From NCBI RefSeq assembly GCF_004348685.1, contig NZ_SMKO01000026.1:1-64000 (forward strand): DNA of 64,000 nt, in the 5' to 3' direction. Each line of letters opens with the position of its first letter. The stretch's first letter is position 1. The DNA is from Nonomuraea deserti (lineage in GTDB: Bacteria > Actinomycetota > Actinomycetes > Streptosporangiales > Streptosporangiaceae). A program made the translations under genes and the position numbers. Under the pieces are notes generated by a model. It searched no databases, was not told the origin of the DNA, and was given only the letters and a program-made list of their open reading frames with translations. Below, piece by piece: positions 1-8,678 of this stretch.

Positions 1-399
1 GGGTTGAGATGGTTCGGGCTGATCCGGCATGCGGGCCTCGTTCATGGCGTCTGCGGTCTCCCCGGCCTGCGCCTGCTCCCAGAGCCTCCGCCACTCGCGC
101 CTGACCCGCTCAGGATCGCGGCCTAGCCGGTCGACCGCCAGAACGCGGACGAACTCCCACGTCGTCTCCCAGCTCGGCAGCGCGCTGCCCCGGGCGGCGG
201 CCGCCAGCGACGACTTCGAGGCCGCCGCGCCGAGGCGGCCGGCCATGTCGGCGAACGACGGGTCGCCCGCCTCCTCCTTGAGCTCCCAGAGGCGGTGGGC
301 GAGCAGGGCGACGGGACCGGCGCCAGGGTCAGGCCGGATCGGCCGGCGCCCTCGCCGGGATCCCGTGCCTTCGTCCTGCGGTCCGGAGGACTCCGCCAT
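1..399 (-). CDS. Partial regulator-like protein with actinobacterial helix-turn-helix-type N-terminus
   Basis: The reading frame opens at an ATG at 399 and runs off the left edge, so only the first 133 residues are visible. The region around residues 28-100 (beginning LLAHRLWELKEEAG) is helical, with a Ser/Ala-rich turn and a Trp-containing recognition-like helix. This pattern is common at the N-terminus of actinobacterial XRE-like or sensor proteins. Third codon positions are strongly GC, which supports real coding. The C-terminal part that would define the function is outside the window, so the call is only a family resemblance. The gene is followed on its 5' side by a hairpin that closes the next gene's transcript. 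Confidence 0.6.
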   Translation of the reverse strand, partial: MAESSGPQDEGTGSRRGRRPIRPDPGAGPVALLAHRLWELKEEAGDPSFADMAGRLGAAASKSSLAAAARGSALPSWETTWEFVRVLAVDRLGRDPERVRREWRRLWEQAQAGETADAMNEARMPDQPEPSQP

Positions 400-517
400 C
401 CCACCCCTGCTTCGGTCGAGCGCCCGTGCGGCTGCAGAACCGCACCACGTCCAGACTGAACGAGGCTATCAAAGGTGTCCTGGTCGGACCGATCCCTGGC
501 GGGGGCCTCTCCGGTGC

Positions 518-565
518 GGGCCCCGGCCGGGTGGATGCCACCGCGAATCCACTCGGCCGGGGCCC
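518..565 (-). terminator. Long GC-rich hairpin downstream of the secreted protein gene
   Basis: Perfect 12-base arms GGGCCCCGGCCG (518-529) and CGGCCGGGGCCC (554-565) enclose a second inner stem, GTGGAT (531-536) with ATCCAC (547-552). The structure lies 46 bases past the stop codon of the minus-strand gene ending at 611. It has no U-tract, as is usual for actinobacterial terminators. Confidence 0.65.
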
Positions 566-610
566 CGAGGCGCCTCGGCGGCGAGCGCCCAGGCGATCAT
601 TGGCGGCATG

Positions 611-979
611 TCAGCCGCAGTGGCCGACCTCCTTGACGGTCTGCACGGTCGGGTGGGGGCCCTTGAACTTCTTCCTGTCGTAGTCGCCCCCGCGCACCCA
701 GACGCAGTCGTCCACGGCCTGCGCGACGCGGACCTTGATGCCCCGCGAGTGCTTGCAGCGGTTGTGGAAGTAGACGGTGACGCTGCGGATGCCGTCGTCG
801 CCGTAGGAGTAGGTGAAGCACCTGGTCTTGCCGCGCACGACGTCGAGGGCTCCCGCCTGGGACTGCGCGGAGGCCGCCGGGCCCGCCGTGGCGGACGCCG
901 GAGCGGCCGTCGCCGAACAGGTGAGCATGGAAGCCGCCACGGATGCCGCCGCGAGCGCCGCCTTCGTACGAATGCGCAT
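611..979 (-). CDS. Small secreted protein with four mature cysteines
   Basis: This is a 122-residue protein with a Sec signal peptide: basic start MRIRTK, an Ala-rich core, and cleavage probably after one of the Ala residues near 25-30. The mature part is short, basic and carries four cysteines (in CFTYSY, HNRCKHS, DDCVWV and the C-terminal GHCG), suggesting two disulfides. A GGGGGAAA ribosome binding site sits before the ATG at 979. No family was recognised. It resembles the proteins at 29542-30093 and 45373-46074 in architecture (secreted, basic, aromatic), but no sequence match was seen. The LTC triplet in the signal region is a poor lipobox, so a soluble secreted protein is more likely than a lipoprotein. 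Confidence 0.7.
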   Translation of the reverse strand: MRIRTKAALAAASVAASMLTCSATAAPASATAGPAASAQSQAGALDVVRGKTRCFTYSYGDDGIRSVTVYFHNRCKHSRGIKVRVAQAVDDCVWVRGGDYDRKKFKGPHPTVQTVKEVGHCG

Positions 980-1153
980 GAGAATTTCCCCCAGTTGCCG
1001 TTGCGGTGCTTTCCTCCAACACTTTTGCCCGCCGCCCCCGCTGGTGCCAAGCCATCAATGTCCGAACATTATCCAGTGGACGTTGGACAATTGAATGCGC
1101 TGGTCAGAGCGGCATGATGAAGGAATGGGCGAGTCTCATGAATGGCGTGCGGT

Positions 1154-2170
1154 TCACGGGAATTCGCCGTACGGGCTGCTCCCGCGGGGCGTCAGCCGGT
1201 GGGGGACGCGCACCTCTCTCGGCTCGCCCGTGGCGCCGGCGAGGCGGTCGGCGAGCAGCGACACGGCCGACTCGGCGATCAGCGCCTTGCCGGGGGAGAC
1301 CGTCGACAGGGACGGCGTGGCGAAACGGCCGTCCTCGATGTCGTCGAAGCCCATCACCATGACGTCCTCCGGCACCCGGTATCCGCGCGAGAGCAGCGTG
1401 CGCAGGGCGCCGAGCGCCAGGGCGTCGTTGAAGCAGAAGACCGCGTCGGGCGCGTCCGGTCCCAGCAGCGCCGCCATCGCCTCGGCCCCGCCCGTCCGGT
1501 GCCACGCCGGGGCGTGGGCGATGAGCGACGGGTCCGCCGCCAGACCGCACGCGGCCAGCGCCTGCCGGTAGCCCTTCAGCCGCAGGCGCGCGGTCGCCGC
1601 CGAGGGCGCGCGCTGGGCGCCGAGCGCCGCTATCCGGCGCCGCCCCCGCTCGGCCAGGTGGAGGGTGGCCGCGCGGGCGGCGGCCACGTTGTCGATGCCG
1701 ACATGGTCGTACGGCGCTCGCCGGCCGACGCGCTCGCCCAGCAGCACCATGGGCGTGTGGTCCTCCCGGCCGGCCAGGTCGCGGTGGGTGAGGGCGAGCG
1801 GGCTGAACAGCAGGCCGTCGATCAGGTGGGACCGGATGCCCCCGACGACGAGGCGCTCCTTGCCCGGGTCGCCCTGGGTCTGGTCGACGAGCACGGTCCA
1901 GCCCCGCCGGTCGGCGGCGGAGATGACGTGGGTGGCCAGCTCGGCGAAGTAGGGGTTGTCCAGGTCGGGCACGGCCAGGGCGACCACGCCGGAGCGGCCC
2001 GACCGCAGGTTCCTGGCCGACAGGTTGGGCCGGTAGGACAGCTCGGCGATGGCGGCCTCCACCCGTGCCCTGGTGACCGCGCTCACGTGCGGATGGCCGT
2101 TGACCACGTTGGAGACGGTCTTGATGGACACCCCAGCGCGCTCCGCGACGTCCTTGAGCCTTGCCCGCAC
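1154..2170 (-). CDS. LacI-family transcriptional regulator of the sugar ABC/GH43 operon
   Basis: This 338-residue protein starts at GTG. Its N-terminal LacI helix-turn-helix and hinge (DVAERAGVSIKTVSNVVNG, about residues 7-25) are followed by a periplasmic-binding-protein-like effector domain containing VVALAVPDLDNPYF and, near the C-terminus, MGFDDIEDG. It is transcribed away from the ABC importer genes that start at 2306, the standard arrangement for a repressor of the adjacent catabolic operon. Two operator-like dyads lie in the shared intergenic region. The inducer is probably an arabinan-derived oligosaccharide or another sugar released by the GH43 enzyme. That ligand is inferred from context and is not shown by the sequence. 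Confidence 0.92.
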   Translation of the reverse strand: MRARLKDVAERAGVSIKTVSNVVNGHPHVSAVTRARVEAAIAELSYRPNLSARNLRSGRSGVVALAVPDLDNPYFAELATHVISAADRRGWTVLVDQTQGDPGKERLVVGGIRSHLIDGLLFSPLALTHRDLAGREDHTPMVLLGERVGRRAPYDHVGIDNVAAARAATLHLAERGRRRIAALGAQRAPSAATARLRLKGYRQALAACGLAADPSLIAHAPAWHRTGGAEAMAALLGPDAPDAVFCFNDALALGALRTLLSRGYRVPEDVMVMGFDDIEDGRFATPSLSTVSPGKALIAESAVSLLADRLAGATGEPREVRVPHRLTPRGSSPYGEFP

Positions 2171-2209
2171 CCCGGCCCCCTTCCGCTGCCGACGACCTTA
2201 CAAGGCCCG

Positions 2210-2259
2210 GTTTACAACGCTGTAACGACTTTCGCCATGCCTGTTTACAACGTTAGAAC
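2210..2259. promoter_or_regulatory. Two LacI-type operator candidates in the divergent promoter region
   Basis: GTTTACAACGCTGTAAC (2210-2226) and GTTTACAACGTTAGAAC (2243-2259) share the half-site GTTTACAACG and are imperfect dyads whose centres are 33 bases (three helical turns) apart. They lie between the LacI gene and the importer operon. The spacing would suit cooperative binding on one face of the helix. Confidence 0.7.
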
Positions 2260-2305
2260 CCACGATGTAGAACGGGGCAACATCACATGGGCAGGAGTGA
2301 TTCAC

Positions 2306-3643
2306 ATGTCCCTGGAGAGCCTGACCCGGCGACGCGCGCTCGGCCTCGGCCTCGGCCTCGGCGCGACGGTGCTCGCGGGATGCGGCGGGGGCGGCGGCCC
2401 GAAGCAGGCGGCCCAGCAGTCGAGCGGGCCGGCCACGGCGGCGCCCACCAGCTACACGGGCCCCACGGTGTCCCTCGCCTTCTGGAACGGGTTCACCGGC
2501 GGCGACGGGCCCTTCATGAAGCGGCTCGTCGAGCAGTTCAACAGCGCCCACCCGAACATCAAGATCACGATGAACGTCTATCAGTGGTCCGACTACTACG
2601 CGAAGGTGCCCGCGGCGGTGTCCGCCGGGCGGGGGCCCGACCTCGGCATCATGCACGTCGACAGCGTGGCCACCAACGCCGCCCGGCAGGTGGTGCTGCC
2701 GCTCGACGACGTGGCCACCTCGCTCAGCCTGACCGAGGCGGACTTCTCGCCGCCCGTCTGGCAGGCCGGCGTCTACAAGGGCGCGCGCTACTCCATCCCG
2801 CTCGACGTGCACCCGCTCGGCATGTTCTACAACAGGACCGTCCTGTCCAAGGCGGGGCTCGACCCGGACAATCCGCCCAAGACGGGCGAGGAATACCTGG
2901 CCGCGCTGGAAGCCCTGAAGAAGGCCGGCGTGCAGGGCCACTGGGCCACGCCGTTCCCCTTCACCGGGAGCATGCAGTTCGGCAGCCTGCTCCACCAGTA
3001 CGGCGGCCGGCTGTTCGCCGACGACGCCGGCGTCTCCCGCTTCGCCGAGGAGCCCGGCGTGCAGGCGCTGACCTGGCTCGTCGAGCTGGTCAACAAGGGC
3101 TACAGCCCGAAGAACGTGGGCCAGGACGCCGACTTCATCGCCCTGCAGAACGGCAAGGCCGCCTTCAACTGGAACGGCATCTGGTCCATCAACACGCTCC
3201 GGGAGCACAAGGACCTGGAGTGGGGCGTGGCGCCGCTGCCGCAGATCGGCACCGAGCCCGCCGCATGGGCCGGCTCGCACCAGTTCGTGATCTTCAAGCA
3301 GCGCCGGCCCGACCAGAACAAGCTGACCGCCGCCAAGGTGTTCATCAACTGGATCAGCGGTCACTCCATCGAGTGGGCCAAGGCCGGGCAGGTGCCCGCG
3401 CGCAAGACCATCCGCGAGAGCGCGGAGTTCAAGGAGCTGAAGGAGCAGGCGGCGATCGGCTCCCAGATCGACCACCTGTACTTCCTGCCGCCCGTGGCCG
3501 GCATCGGCGACGCCTCCGCGGTGGTCGACCAGGCCGTCAACGCGGCGATCCTGCTGAAGAAGAGCCCCAAGGACGCCCTCACCGAGGCGGCGGCCAAGGC
3601 GGACAAGGTCCTGGAGCAGAACCGGAAGAAGTACGGCGCCTGA
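2306..3643 (+). CDS. ABC sugar importer, extracellular solute-binding lipoprotein
   Basis: This 445-residue lipoprotein has a twin-Arg-containing N-terminus (SLTRRRALGLG) and a lipobox (VLAGC) near residue 27, followed by a Gly/Ser/Ala linker. The body is a type 1 extracellular solute-binding protein of the carbohydrate CUT1 group (for example LAFWNGFTGGDGPF, a typical N-terminal strand-helix). The chosen ATG at 2306 follows GCAGGAG. The stop codon overlaps the first permease start (TGATG). It delivers a sugar or oligosaccharide to the two permeases downstream. No ATPase gene is in the operon, so a shared MsiK-type ATPase elsewhere is expected, as is common for actinobacterial CUT1 systems. 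Confidence 0.92.
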   Translation: MSLESLTRRRALGLGLGLGATVLAGCGGGGGPKQAAQQSSGPATAAPTSYTGPTVSLAFWNGFTGGDGPFMKRLVEQFNSAHPNIKITMNVYQWSDYYAKVPAAVSAGRGPDLGIMHVDSVATNAARQVVLPLDDVATSLSLTEADFSPPVWQAGVYKGARYSIPLDVHPLGMFYNRTVLSKAGLDPDNPPKTGEEYLAALEALKKAGVQGHWATPFPFTGSMQFGSLLHQYGGRLFADDAGVSRFAEEPGVQALTWLVELVNKGYSPKNVGQDADFIALQNGKAAFNWNGIWSINTLREHKDLEWGVAPLPQIGTEPAAWAGSHQFVIFKQRRPDQNKLTAAKVFINWISGHSIEWAKAGQVPARKTIRESAEFKELKEQAAIGSQIDHLYFLPPVAGIGDASAVVDQAVNAAILLKKSPKDALTEAAAKADKVLEQNRKKYGA

Positions 3644-4557
3644 TGGTCTCGCTCACCCTGAAGGGGGCCGCGTCCCGTCCGGCCACCGCCGTTCCCCGGT
3701 CGGGACGGGCCACCCCCTACCTCTTCCTGGCCCCCTACCTGCTGCTCTTCGTCGTGTTCGTGCTGGCCCCGGCGATCTTCGGGATCTGGATCAGCCTGCA
3801 CGACTGGGACTACCTGCTGGAGGCCAGGCCGTTCGTCGGGCTGGACAACTACACCGCACTGCTCGACCCCGCGTCGGCGGTCTACGCCGACTTCTGGATG
3901 TCGATGCGGGCCACCGGGATCTTCACGCTGTTCAGCGTGCCGTTCCTGGTGGTGCTGCCGCTCGGGCTGGCGCTGCTGCTCCACCGGCCGTTCAGGGGGC
4001 GGACGTTCTTCCGCGGGCTGTTCTTCGCGCCGTACGTGCTGGGGGTGGCCGTGGTCAGCCTCATGTGGCGGCTGCTGCTCGACCCGAACCTGGGCCTGGT
4101 CGACTGGCTGCTCGGCACCGACATCGGCTGGACGACCTCGCTGCCCTGGGCGTGGGTCGCGCTGGTCGGCGTGACCGTCTGGTGGACGATCGGCTTCAAC
4201 GGCGTGATCTATCTCGCGGGCATGCAGGACATCCCGCGCGACCTCTACGACGCGGCCAAGGTGGACGGCGCCGGCAAGTGGGCCGAGTTTCGCCACGTGA
4301 CGCTGCCCGGCCTGCGGCCCGTCGCGCTGTTCGTGGTCACCACGACGATCCTGGCCTCGGCGAACATGTTCGGCCAGTCGTACCTGCTGACCCAGGGGGC
4401 GCCGGGCGGCGAAACCAGGACGGCGATCTACTACATCCTCGACCAGGGCCTCAGCCAGTACAAGATGGGCAGCGCCGCCGCCATGAGCTACGTGCTGACG
4501 CTCGCCCTGATCCTGGTCAGCGTGATCAACTTCCGCCTGTTCAGGAGGCGCTCGTGA
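3643..4557 (+). CDS. ABC sugar importer permease (MalF/UgpA type)
   Basis: This is a 304-residue inner-membrane protein with about six hydrophobic segments, the first at FLAPYLLLFVVFVLAPAIF. The cytoplasmic EAA-type loop reads DAAKVDGAGKWAEF, in the position that contacts the ATPase. The ATG overlaps the stop codon of the binding-protein gene by one base, so translation is coupled. Length and N-terminal extension fit the first (MalF-like) CUT1 permease. It pairs with the next gene to form the membrane channel. Confidence 0.92.
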   Translation: MVSLTLKGAASRPATAVPRSGRATPYLFLAPYLLLFVVFVLAPAIFGIWISLHDWDYLLEARPFVGLDNYTALLDPASAVYADFWMSMRATGIFTLFSVPFLVVLPLGLALLLHRPFRGRTFFRGLFFAPYVLGVAVVSLMWRLLLDPNLGLVDWLLGTDIGWTTSLPWAWVALVGVTVWWTIGFNGVIYLAGMQDIPRDLYDAAKVDGAGKWAEFRHVTLPGLRPVALFVVTTTILASANMFGQSYLLTQGAPGGETRTAIYYILDQGLSQYKMGSAAAMSYVLTLALILVSVINFRLFRRRS

Positions 4558-5363
4558 AGCGCTACACGCTGCTCGCCGCGCTGGCCGTGGTGTTCGTGGC
4601 GCCGCTGCTGTGGGCGCTCGGCACCTCGCTGAAGAGCCAGTCGGAGGCCACCAGGATGCCGCCGACGTTGTTCCCCACCGAGCCGGTCACCAGGGCGTAC
4701 GGCACCATCTTCGAGGGCACGACGCAGACGCCGGTGCTGCGCTGGTTCGCCAACAGCCTGATCGCGGCCACCCTGCACATGCTGCTCGTCCTCGCGGTCT
4801 CGTCGCTGGCCGCGTACGCGCTGGCCAGGCTGGAGTTCCGGGGCAAGCGGCTGATGTTCGCCGTCATCGTGGGCACGCTGCTGGTGCCGGGCTTCGTCTT
4901 CCTCATCCCGCAGTTCCTCATCATCGACCAGCTGGGCTGGCTCGACAGCCTGACCGCGCTGATCGTGCCGGGCGCGGCGGGCGCGTTCGGGGTGTTCTTC
5001 CTGCGCCAGTTCTTCCTCGGCCTGCCCCGCGAGCTCGACGAGGCCGCGCTGGTCGAGGGGGCCAACCACTGGCAGATCTTCACCAGGATCACGCTGCCGC
5101 TGTCGAAGCCCGCGCTGGCCACGCTCGCGGTGCTGAGCTTCCTGGCGAACTGGAACGACTTCATCTGGCCGATCTTCGTGATCTTCAGCCCGGAGTACTT
5201 CACGCTCCCGCCAGGGTTGTCCATCCTCCAGGGCGCCTACACGATCGACTACCCGGTGATCATGGCGGGCGCCGTGCTGGCCAGCGTTCCGGTACTGATC
5301 CTGTTCGCGCTGACCCAGCGTTACGTCATCGAGGGCATCTCCCGCAGTGGGCTGAAAGGCTGA
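4554..5363 (+). CDS. ABC sugar importer permease (MalG/UgpE type)
   Basis: This 269-residue permease starts at a GTG that overlaps the TGA of the preceding permease (GTGA), with AGGAGG eight bases upstream. It has six predicted membrane spans and the EAA loop EAALVEGANHWQIF. The start TSLKSQSEA followed by a periplasmic loop is typical of MalG-like subunits of CUT1 importers. It forms the heterodimeric channel with the 3643-4557 product. Confidence 0.92.
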   Translation: MKRYTLLAALAVVFVAPLLWALGTSLKSQSEATRMPPTLFPTEPVTRAYGTIFEGTTQTPVLRWFANSLIAATLHMLLVLAVSSLAAYALARLEFRGKRLMFAVIVGTLLVPGFVFLIPQFLIIDQLGWLDSLTALIVPGAAGAFGVFFLRQFFLGLPRELDEAALVEGANHWQIFTRITLPLSKPALATLAVLSFLANWNDFIWPIFVIFSPEYFTLPPGLSILQGAYTIDYPVIMAGAVLASVPVLILFALTQRYVIEGISRSGLKG

Positions 5364-5366
5364 TAC

Positions 5367-7535
5367 ATGCATATCGCAGCGGTTGCCTCGCTCATCCTGT
5401 CGCTGGTGGGCAACCCGTCCTTCGACAATCCCGTGTCGCGGGACTTCGCCGACACCTTCGCCGACCCCGCCGTGATCCGCGGCCTCGACGGCTACTGGTA
5501 CTCGTACGGCACCTCCGACCCGCTGCGCGAGGGCGAGGGCCGACATCACCGCCTGCCCATCGCCCGCTCCAGCGACCTGGTGGAGTGGACGTACGTGGGC
5601 GACGCGTTCGGCGAGGGCGACCTGCCGTCGTACGCGGATCCGAGCACCCTGCTCTGGGCGCCGGACGTCCGCTATCTCGACGGCCGGTACGTCATGTACT
5701 TCACGGTCACCAACTCGGCGAGCACGCCGCATGAATGGGACTACTCGATCGGCGCCGCCACCGCGCCCACGCCGACGGGGCCGTGGACGCCCGCATCCGA
5801 GCCGGTGGTCCCGCCGCGCCCGTCCGGCGACGCGTACTGGAACACGATCGACCCCTCGCAGTTCACGGACGTGGACGGCAAGAAATACCTCTACTTCGGT
5901 GGATTCTTCGGTGGGGTGTGGGTGACCGAGCTGTCCGCGGACGGTCTCCAGCCGGTCGGCCGGCCGGCCCAGGTGGCCGTGGACAACAAGTTCGAAGGCT
6001 CGTACGTCGTGCGCCGCGACGGCTACTACTACCTGCTGGCCTCGTCGGCGAACTGCTGCGCCGGCCCCACCACCGGCTACTCGGTGCTGGCCGGGCGCGC
6101 CACCAGCCCGCTCGGGCCGTTCACCGACCGGGAAGGACAACCCCTGCTCGCCTCCCGCGCCGGCGGCACCCCCGTCCTCGCGCAGAACGGCAACCGCTGG
6201 ATCGGCACCGGCCACCACGCCCAGCTCACCGACCTGGCCGGGCAGGACTGGATGTTGTACCACGCGATCGACCGCTCCGACCCGTTCCTGGACGAGCCGT
6301 ACGGCGTCAACGAGCGGCCCATGCTGCTCGACCGGCTCGACTGGATCGACGGCTGGCCGGTCGTCCGCGCCGGCGCGGGACCGTCCGACCGCTCCTCCGA
6401 GCGGCCCGTGACGCGCGGCCACGTGGACGAACGGTTCTCCGGCGGCCTGTCCGGGTGGCGTGACACCGGGGGCTGGGCCGTACAGGAGGGATATGTCCGG
6501 CACACCGGTGGTGAGCAGGCGACGCTGACGTCCAGGAAGGGCCTCGGCGGCGACCGCCGGGCCGAGACCGACCTCCGGCTCGCCGCGGCGCACCCTGGGG
6601 CCGCGGCCGGTCTGCGGGCCGGCGCGGCCACCGCGGTGGTGTCGGACTCCGGCCTGACCGTCACGGCGGGCGGCGCGCGCCGCACGGTGGCCCTGCCGGG
6701 AGGCGCCGCCACCTGGCGGAACCTGGCCGTCACGGTCAAGGGCCGGACGATCACCGCCGAGGTCACCTCGGCCCGGCTCGGCGATCCCCAGGCCACCGTG
6801 AGCCTGGACTCGCCCGTCCCGCTGTCCGGCACGTTCGGGCTGGTCGCCAAGGGCACGGCGGAGTTCGACAACGCCGGCGTGGCCCGGCTCGCCAAGCCGG
6901 TCACCCGCATGGCGCCCGTCCCGGAGCCCGGCAGGCGGCTCGACGCCGACGAGTTCGGCACCCTGGACCGCGCCTGGCGGTGGGTGCGCGAGGACCCCGC
7001 CGCCCGCGTCGCCGGCGGCGCGCTGCGCTGGCCGGTGCAGGACGCCGACCTGGTGGGAACGGGCAACACCGCGAGCGTGCTGGTGCGCACGCCGCCGCGC
7101 GGCGACTACATCGTGGAGACCAAGGTGACGCTCGACCTGGGCGAGGACACCGTACGCAACCACCAGCAGGCAGGGCTCGTCGCCTACGCCTCCGACGACG
7201 ACTTCGCCCGGCTCTCCCAGGTGGCCATCTGGAACACCCGGCAGGTGGAGTACGGTCGCGAGCTGCCCTTCGCCGACCGGCTGTCGTACGGCGGGAACAT
7301 CGCCGGAGCCCCGGCGAGGACGACGTGGCTCCGGCTCGCCCACCACGTGGACAGGGAGACCGGGGAACACGAGTTCCGTGCCGGGTCGAGCCGTGACGGC
7401 AGGACGTGGACGTGGGCCGGGGTGTGGACGTTCGGCAAGGACACGTCCCCGCGCATCGGCCTGGTCGCCCACGGCGGGGCCCGGCCCGTTGTGGAGGCCG
7501 AGTTCGACTACGTCCGCTTCTACCGCACCCGCTGA
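5367..7535 (+). CDS. Secreted glycoside hydrolase family 43 enzyme (arabinanase-like) with C-terminal beta-sandwich modules
   Basis: This 722-residue enzyme has a short hydrophobic N-terminus (residues 2-14) that may act as a signal peptide. The five-bladed GH43 catalytic domain covers about residues 25-340. The three expected acidic residues are visible: the base in FADPAVIRG (Asp33), the pKa-modulating Asp in NTIDPSQF, and the acid Glu in FEGSYVVRRDGYYYL. Residues about 355-510 form one beta-rich module. Residues about 530-722 (SVLVRTPPRGDYIVETKV onward) resemble the concanavalin-like C-terminal domain of GH43 enzymes. The start lies three bases after the permease stop, so the enzyme is the last gene of the importer operon. 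It probably releases arabino-oligosaccharides that the importer takes up. Xylosidase activity is possible. Confidence 0.88.
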   Translation: MHIAAVASLILSLVGNPSFDNPVSRDFADTFADPAVIRGLDGYWYSYGTSDPLREGEGRHHRLPIARSSDLVEWTYVGDAFGEGDLPSYADPSTLLWAPDVRYLDGRYVMYFTVTNSASTPHEWDYSIGAATAPTPTGPWTPASEPVVPPRPSGDAYWNTIDPSQFTDVDGKKYLYFGGFFGGVWVTELSADGLQPVGRPAQVAVDNKFEGSYVVRRDGYYYLLASSANCCAGPTTGYSVLAGRATSPLGPFTDREGQPLLASRAGGTPVLAQNGNRWIGTGHHAQLTDLAGQDWMLYHAIDRSDPFLDEPYGVNERPMLLDRLDWIDGWPVVRAGAGPSDRSSERPVTRGHVDERFSGGLSGWRDTGGWAVQEGYVRHTGGEQATLTSRKGLGGDRRAETDLRLAAAHPGAAAGLRAGAATAVVSDSGLTVTAGGARRTVALPGGAATWRNLAVTVKGRTITAEVTSARLGDPQATVSLDSPVPLSGTFGLVAKGTAEFDNAGVARLAKPVTRMAPVPEPGRRLDADEFGTLDRAWRWVREDPAARVAGGALRWPVQDADLVGTGNTASVLVRTPPRGDYIVETKVTLDLGEDTVRNHQQAGLVAYASDDDFARLSQVAIWNTRQVEYGRELPFADRLSYGGNIAGAPARTTWLRLAHHVDRETGEHEFRAGSSRDGRTWTWAGVWTFGKDTSPRIGLVAHGGARPVVEAEFDYVRFYRTR

Positions 7536-7623
7536 TCCGGCGACCTCGGCGCCGCCCCGCTCGCCAGGCCGGGGGCGGACGCCGCGGGCCGGCGGCCGGC
7601 CACGTCGCAAGGGGGCGTACGGC

Positions 7624-7690
7624 GTGGTGCCGTCAGGCGTCGAGCCGTACGATGTGGTGCCGTCAGGCGTCGAGCCGTCAGGCGTCGAGC
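7624..7690. repeat. Short direct repeat spanning the hydrolase stop codon
   Basis: GCCGTCAGGCGTCGAGC occurs three times, at 7629-7645, 7659-7675 and 7674-7690. The first two copies sit inside a larger 30-base tandem unit beginning GTGGTGCC. The last copy contains the hydrolase stop codon and its final codons (Leu-Asp-Ala), so the other copies look like duplications of the gene's 3' end in the convergent spacer. Confidence 0.8.
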
Positions 7691-8616
7691 TCGGCCCGCA
7701 GGAACGCCGCGACCTGCGCCTGCCACTCCCGCGCCGACTCCAGCATCGCGGTCAGCTCGTGCGACCCGTGCACGTGCCCCGGCCAGCAGGTCAGCCGGGC
7801 CGGAACCCCCGCCTTGGTCAGTGCCCGGGCGTACGCCTCGCCGTCGCCGCTGAGGATGTCGTACTCCGCCGTCATGATCAGGGCGGGCGGCAGCCCGGTC
7901 AGGTCGTCCGCCAGCAGCGGCGAGGCGTACGCGTCCCGGCGCTGCTCCGGAGCGCAGTACTGCTCGACGTTCGCGGCCAGTTCGTCCGGCGTCAGCACGA
8001 CCGCGCCCGGGTCGAGGGCCGGCCGGCTCGCCGTGAGGTCGAGCACGGGGATCTCCAGCACCTGCGCGCGCAGCGCGGGCCCGCCCTGGTCGCGGAGCAT
8101 GAGGGCGGTGGCGGCGGCCAGGTTGGCGCCCGAGGAGTCGCCGCCGATCGACAGCCGGGCGGGGTCGATGCCGAGCAGGTCCGCTTGACCGGCGACCCAC
8201 CGGACGGCGGTGTGGCAGTCGTGGACCGGCACGGGGAAGCGGTGCTCCGGTGCGAGCCGGTGGGCGACGGAGACCACCACACAGCCGGCCTCGGCGGCGA
8301 GCAGGCCGCAGATCGCGTCGCGGTGACGCAGCTCGCCGAGCCACCACCCGCCGCCGTGGACGTAGACGTGGCAGGGCAGCGGCCCGGAACGTCCGGGGGT
8401 GTAGGCGCGCACCGTGATGCGCCCGCCGTCGACCTCGATCTCGTGGTCCGTGACCGTCACGGGCGGCGCGGGCCGCGCCACCGTGGCGGCCCGCTGGTCC
8501 ATGCCGCGATGGATGGCGGCGCGCCGCTCGGCGACCGGGGTGGACGCGTCCGGTAAGTGCTTACGGGCTTCCTGGATCCGGGCCAGCATCGGGACGAGCT
8601 CGGGAAGCACCGGCAT
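7678..8616 (-). CDS. Alpha/beta hydrolase of the hormone-sensitive-lipase (HSL) group
   Basis: This 312-residue protein is read from the ATG at 8616, preceded by GAAAGGCGG; an upstream in-frame start would run through the operator. It shows the HGGG oxyanion-hole motif (VYVHGGGWWLGE), the nucleophile elbow GDSSG, a late Asp in TAEYDILSGDG and a catalytic His in GHVHGSHEL. Such enzymes cleave short-chain esters. It is divergent from the TetR gene at 8679 with a perfect dyad between them, so it is almost certainly repressed by that TetR protein. The natural substrate is not evident. Confidence 0.9.
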   Translation of the reverse strand: MPVLPELVPMLARIQEARKHLPDASTPVAERRAAIHRGMDQRAATVARPAPPVTVTDHEIEVDGGRITVRAYTPGRSGPLPCHVYVHGGGWWLGELRHRDAICGLLAAEAGCVVVSVAHRLAPEHRFPVPVHDCHTAVRWVAGQADLLGIDPARLSIGGDSSGANLAAATALMLRDQGGPALRAQVLEIPVLDLTASRPALDPGAVVLTPDELAANVEQYCAPEQRRDAYASPLLADDLTGLPPALIMTAEYDILSGDGEAYARALTKAGVPARLTCWPGHVHGSHELTAMLESAREWQAQVAAFLRAELDA

Positions 8617-8632
8617 GGTCGGCCGCCTTTCG

Positions 8633-8663
8633 CTACAGTGACTGTAAGTTTTAGTCACTGTAG
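8633..8663. promoter_or_regulatory. Perfect inverted-repeat operator between hydrolase and TetR genes
   Basis: CTACAGTGACT (8633-8643) and AGTCACTGTAG (8653-8663) are exact reverse complements separated by nine bases. The dyad sits 16 bases from each start codon and would cover both promoters. It is the obvious site for the TetR protein encoded next door. Confidence 0.85.
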
Positions 8664-8678
8664 CCGAAGGAGCGACGG

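Noticed and set aside
4488-7610. A 1040-residue minus-strand open frame across the permease and GH43 genes
   Set aside because: It is antisense to well-supported genes with clear domains, its product is low-complexity Arg/Gly/Val without domains, and such frames are expected in DNA of this GC content.
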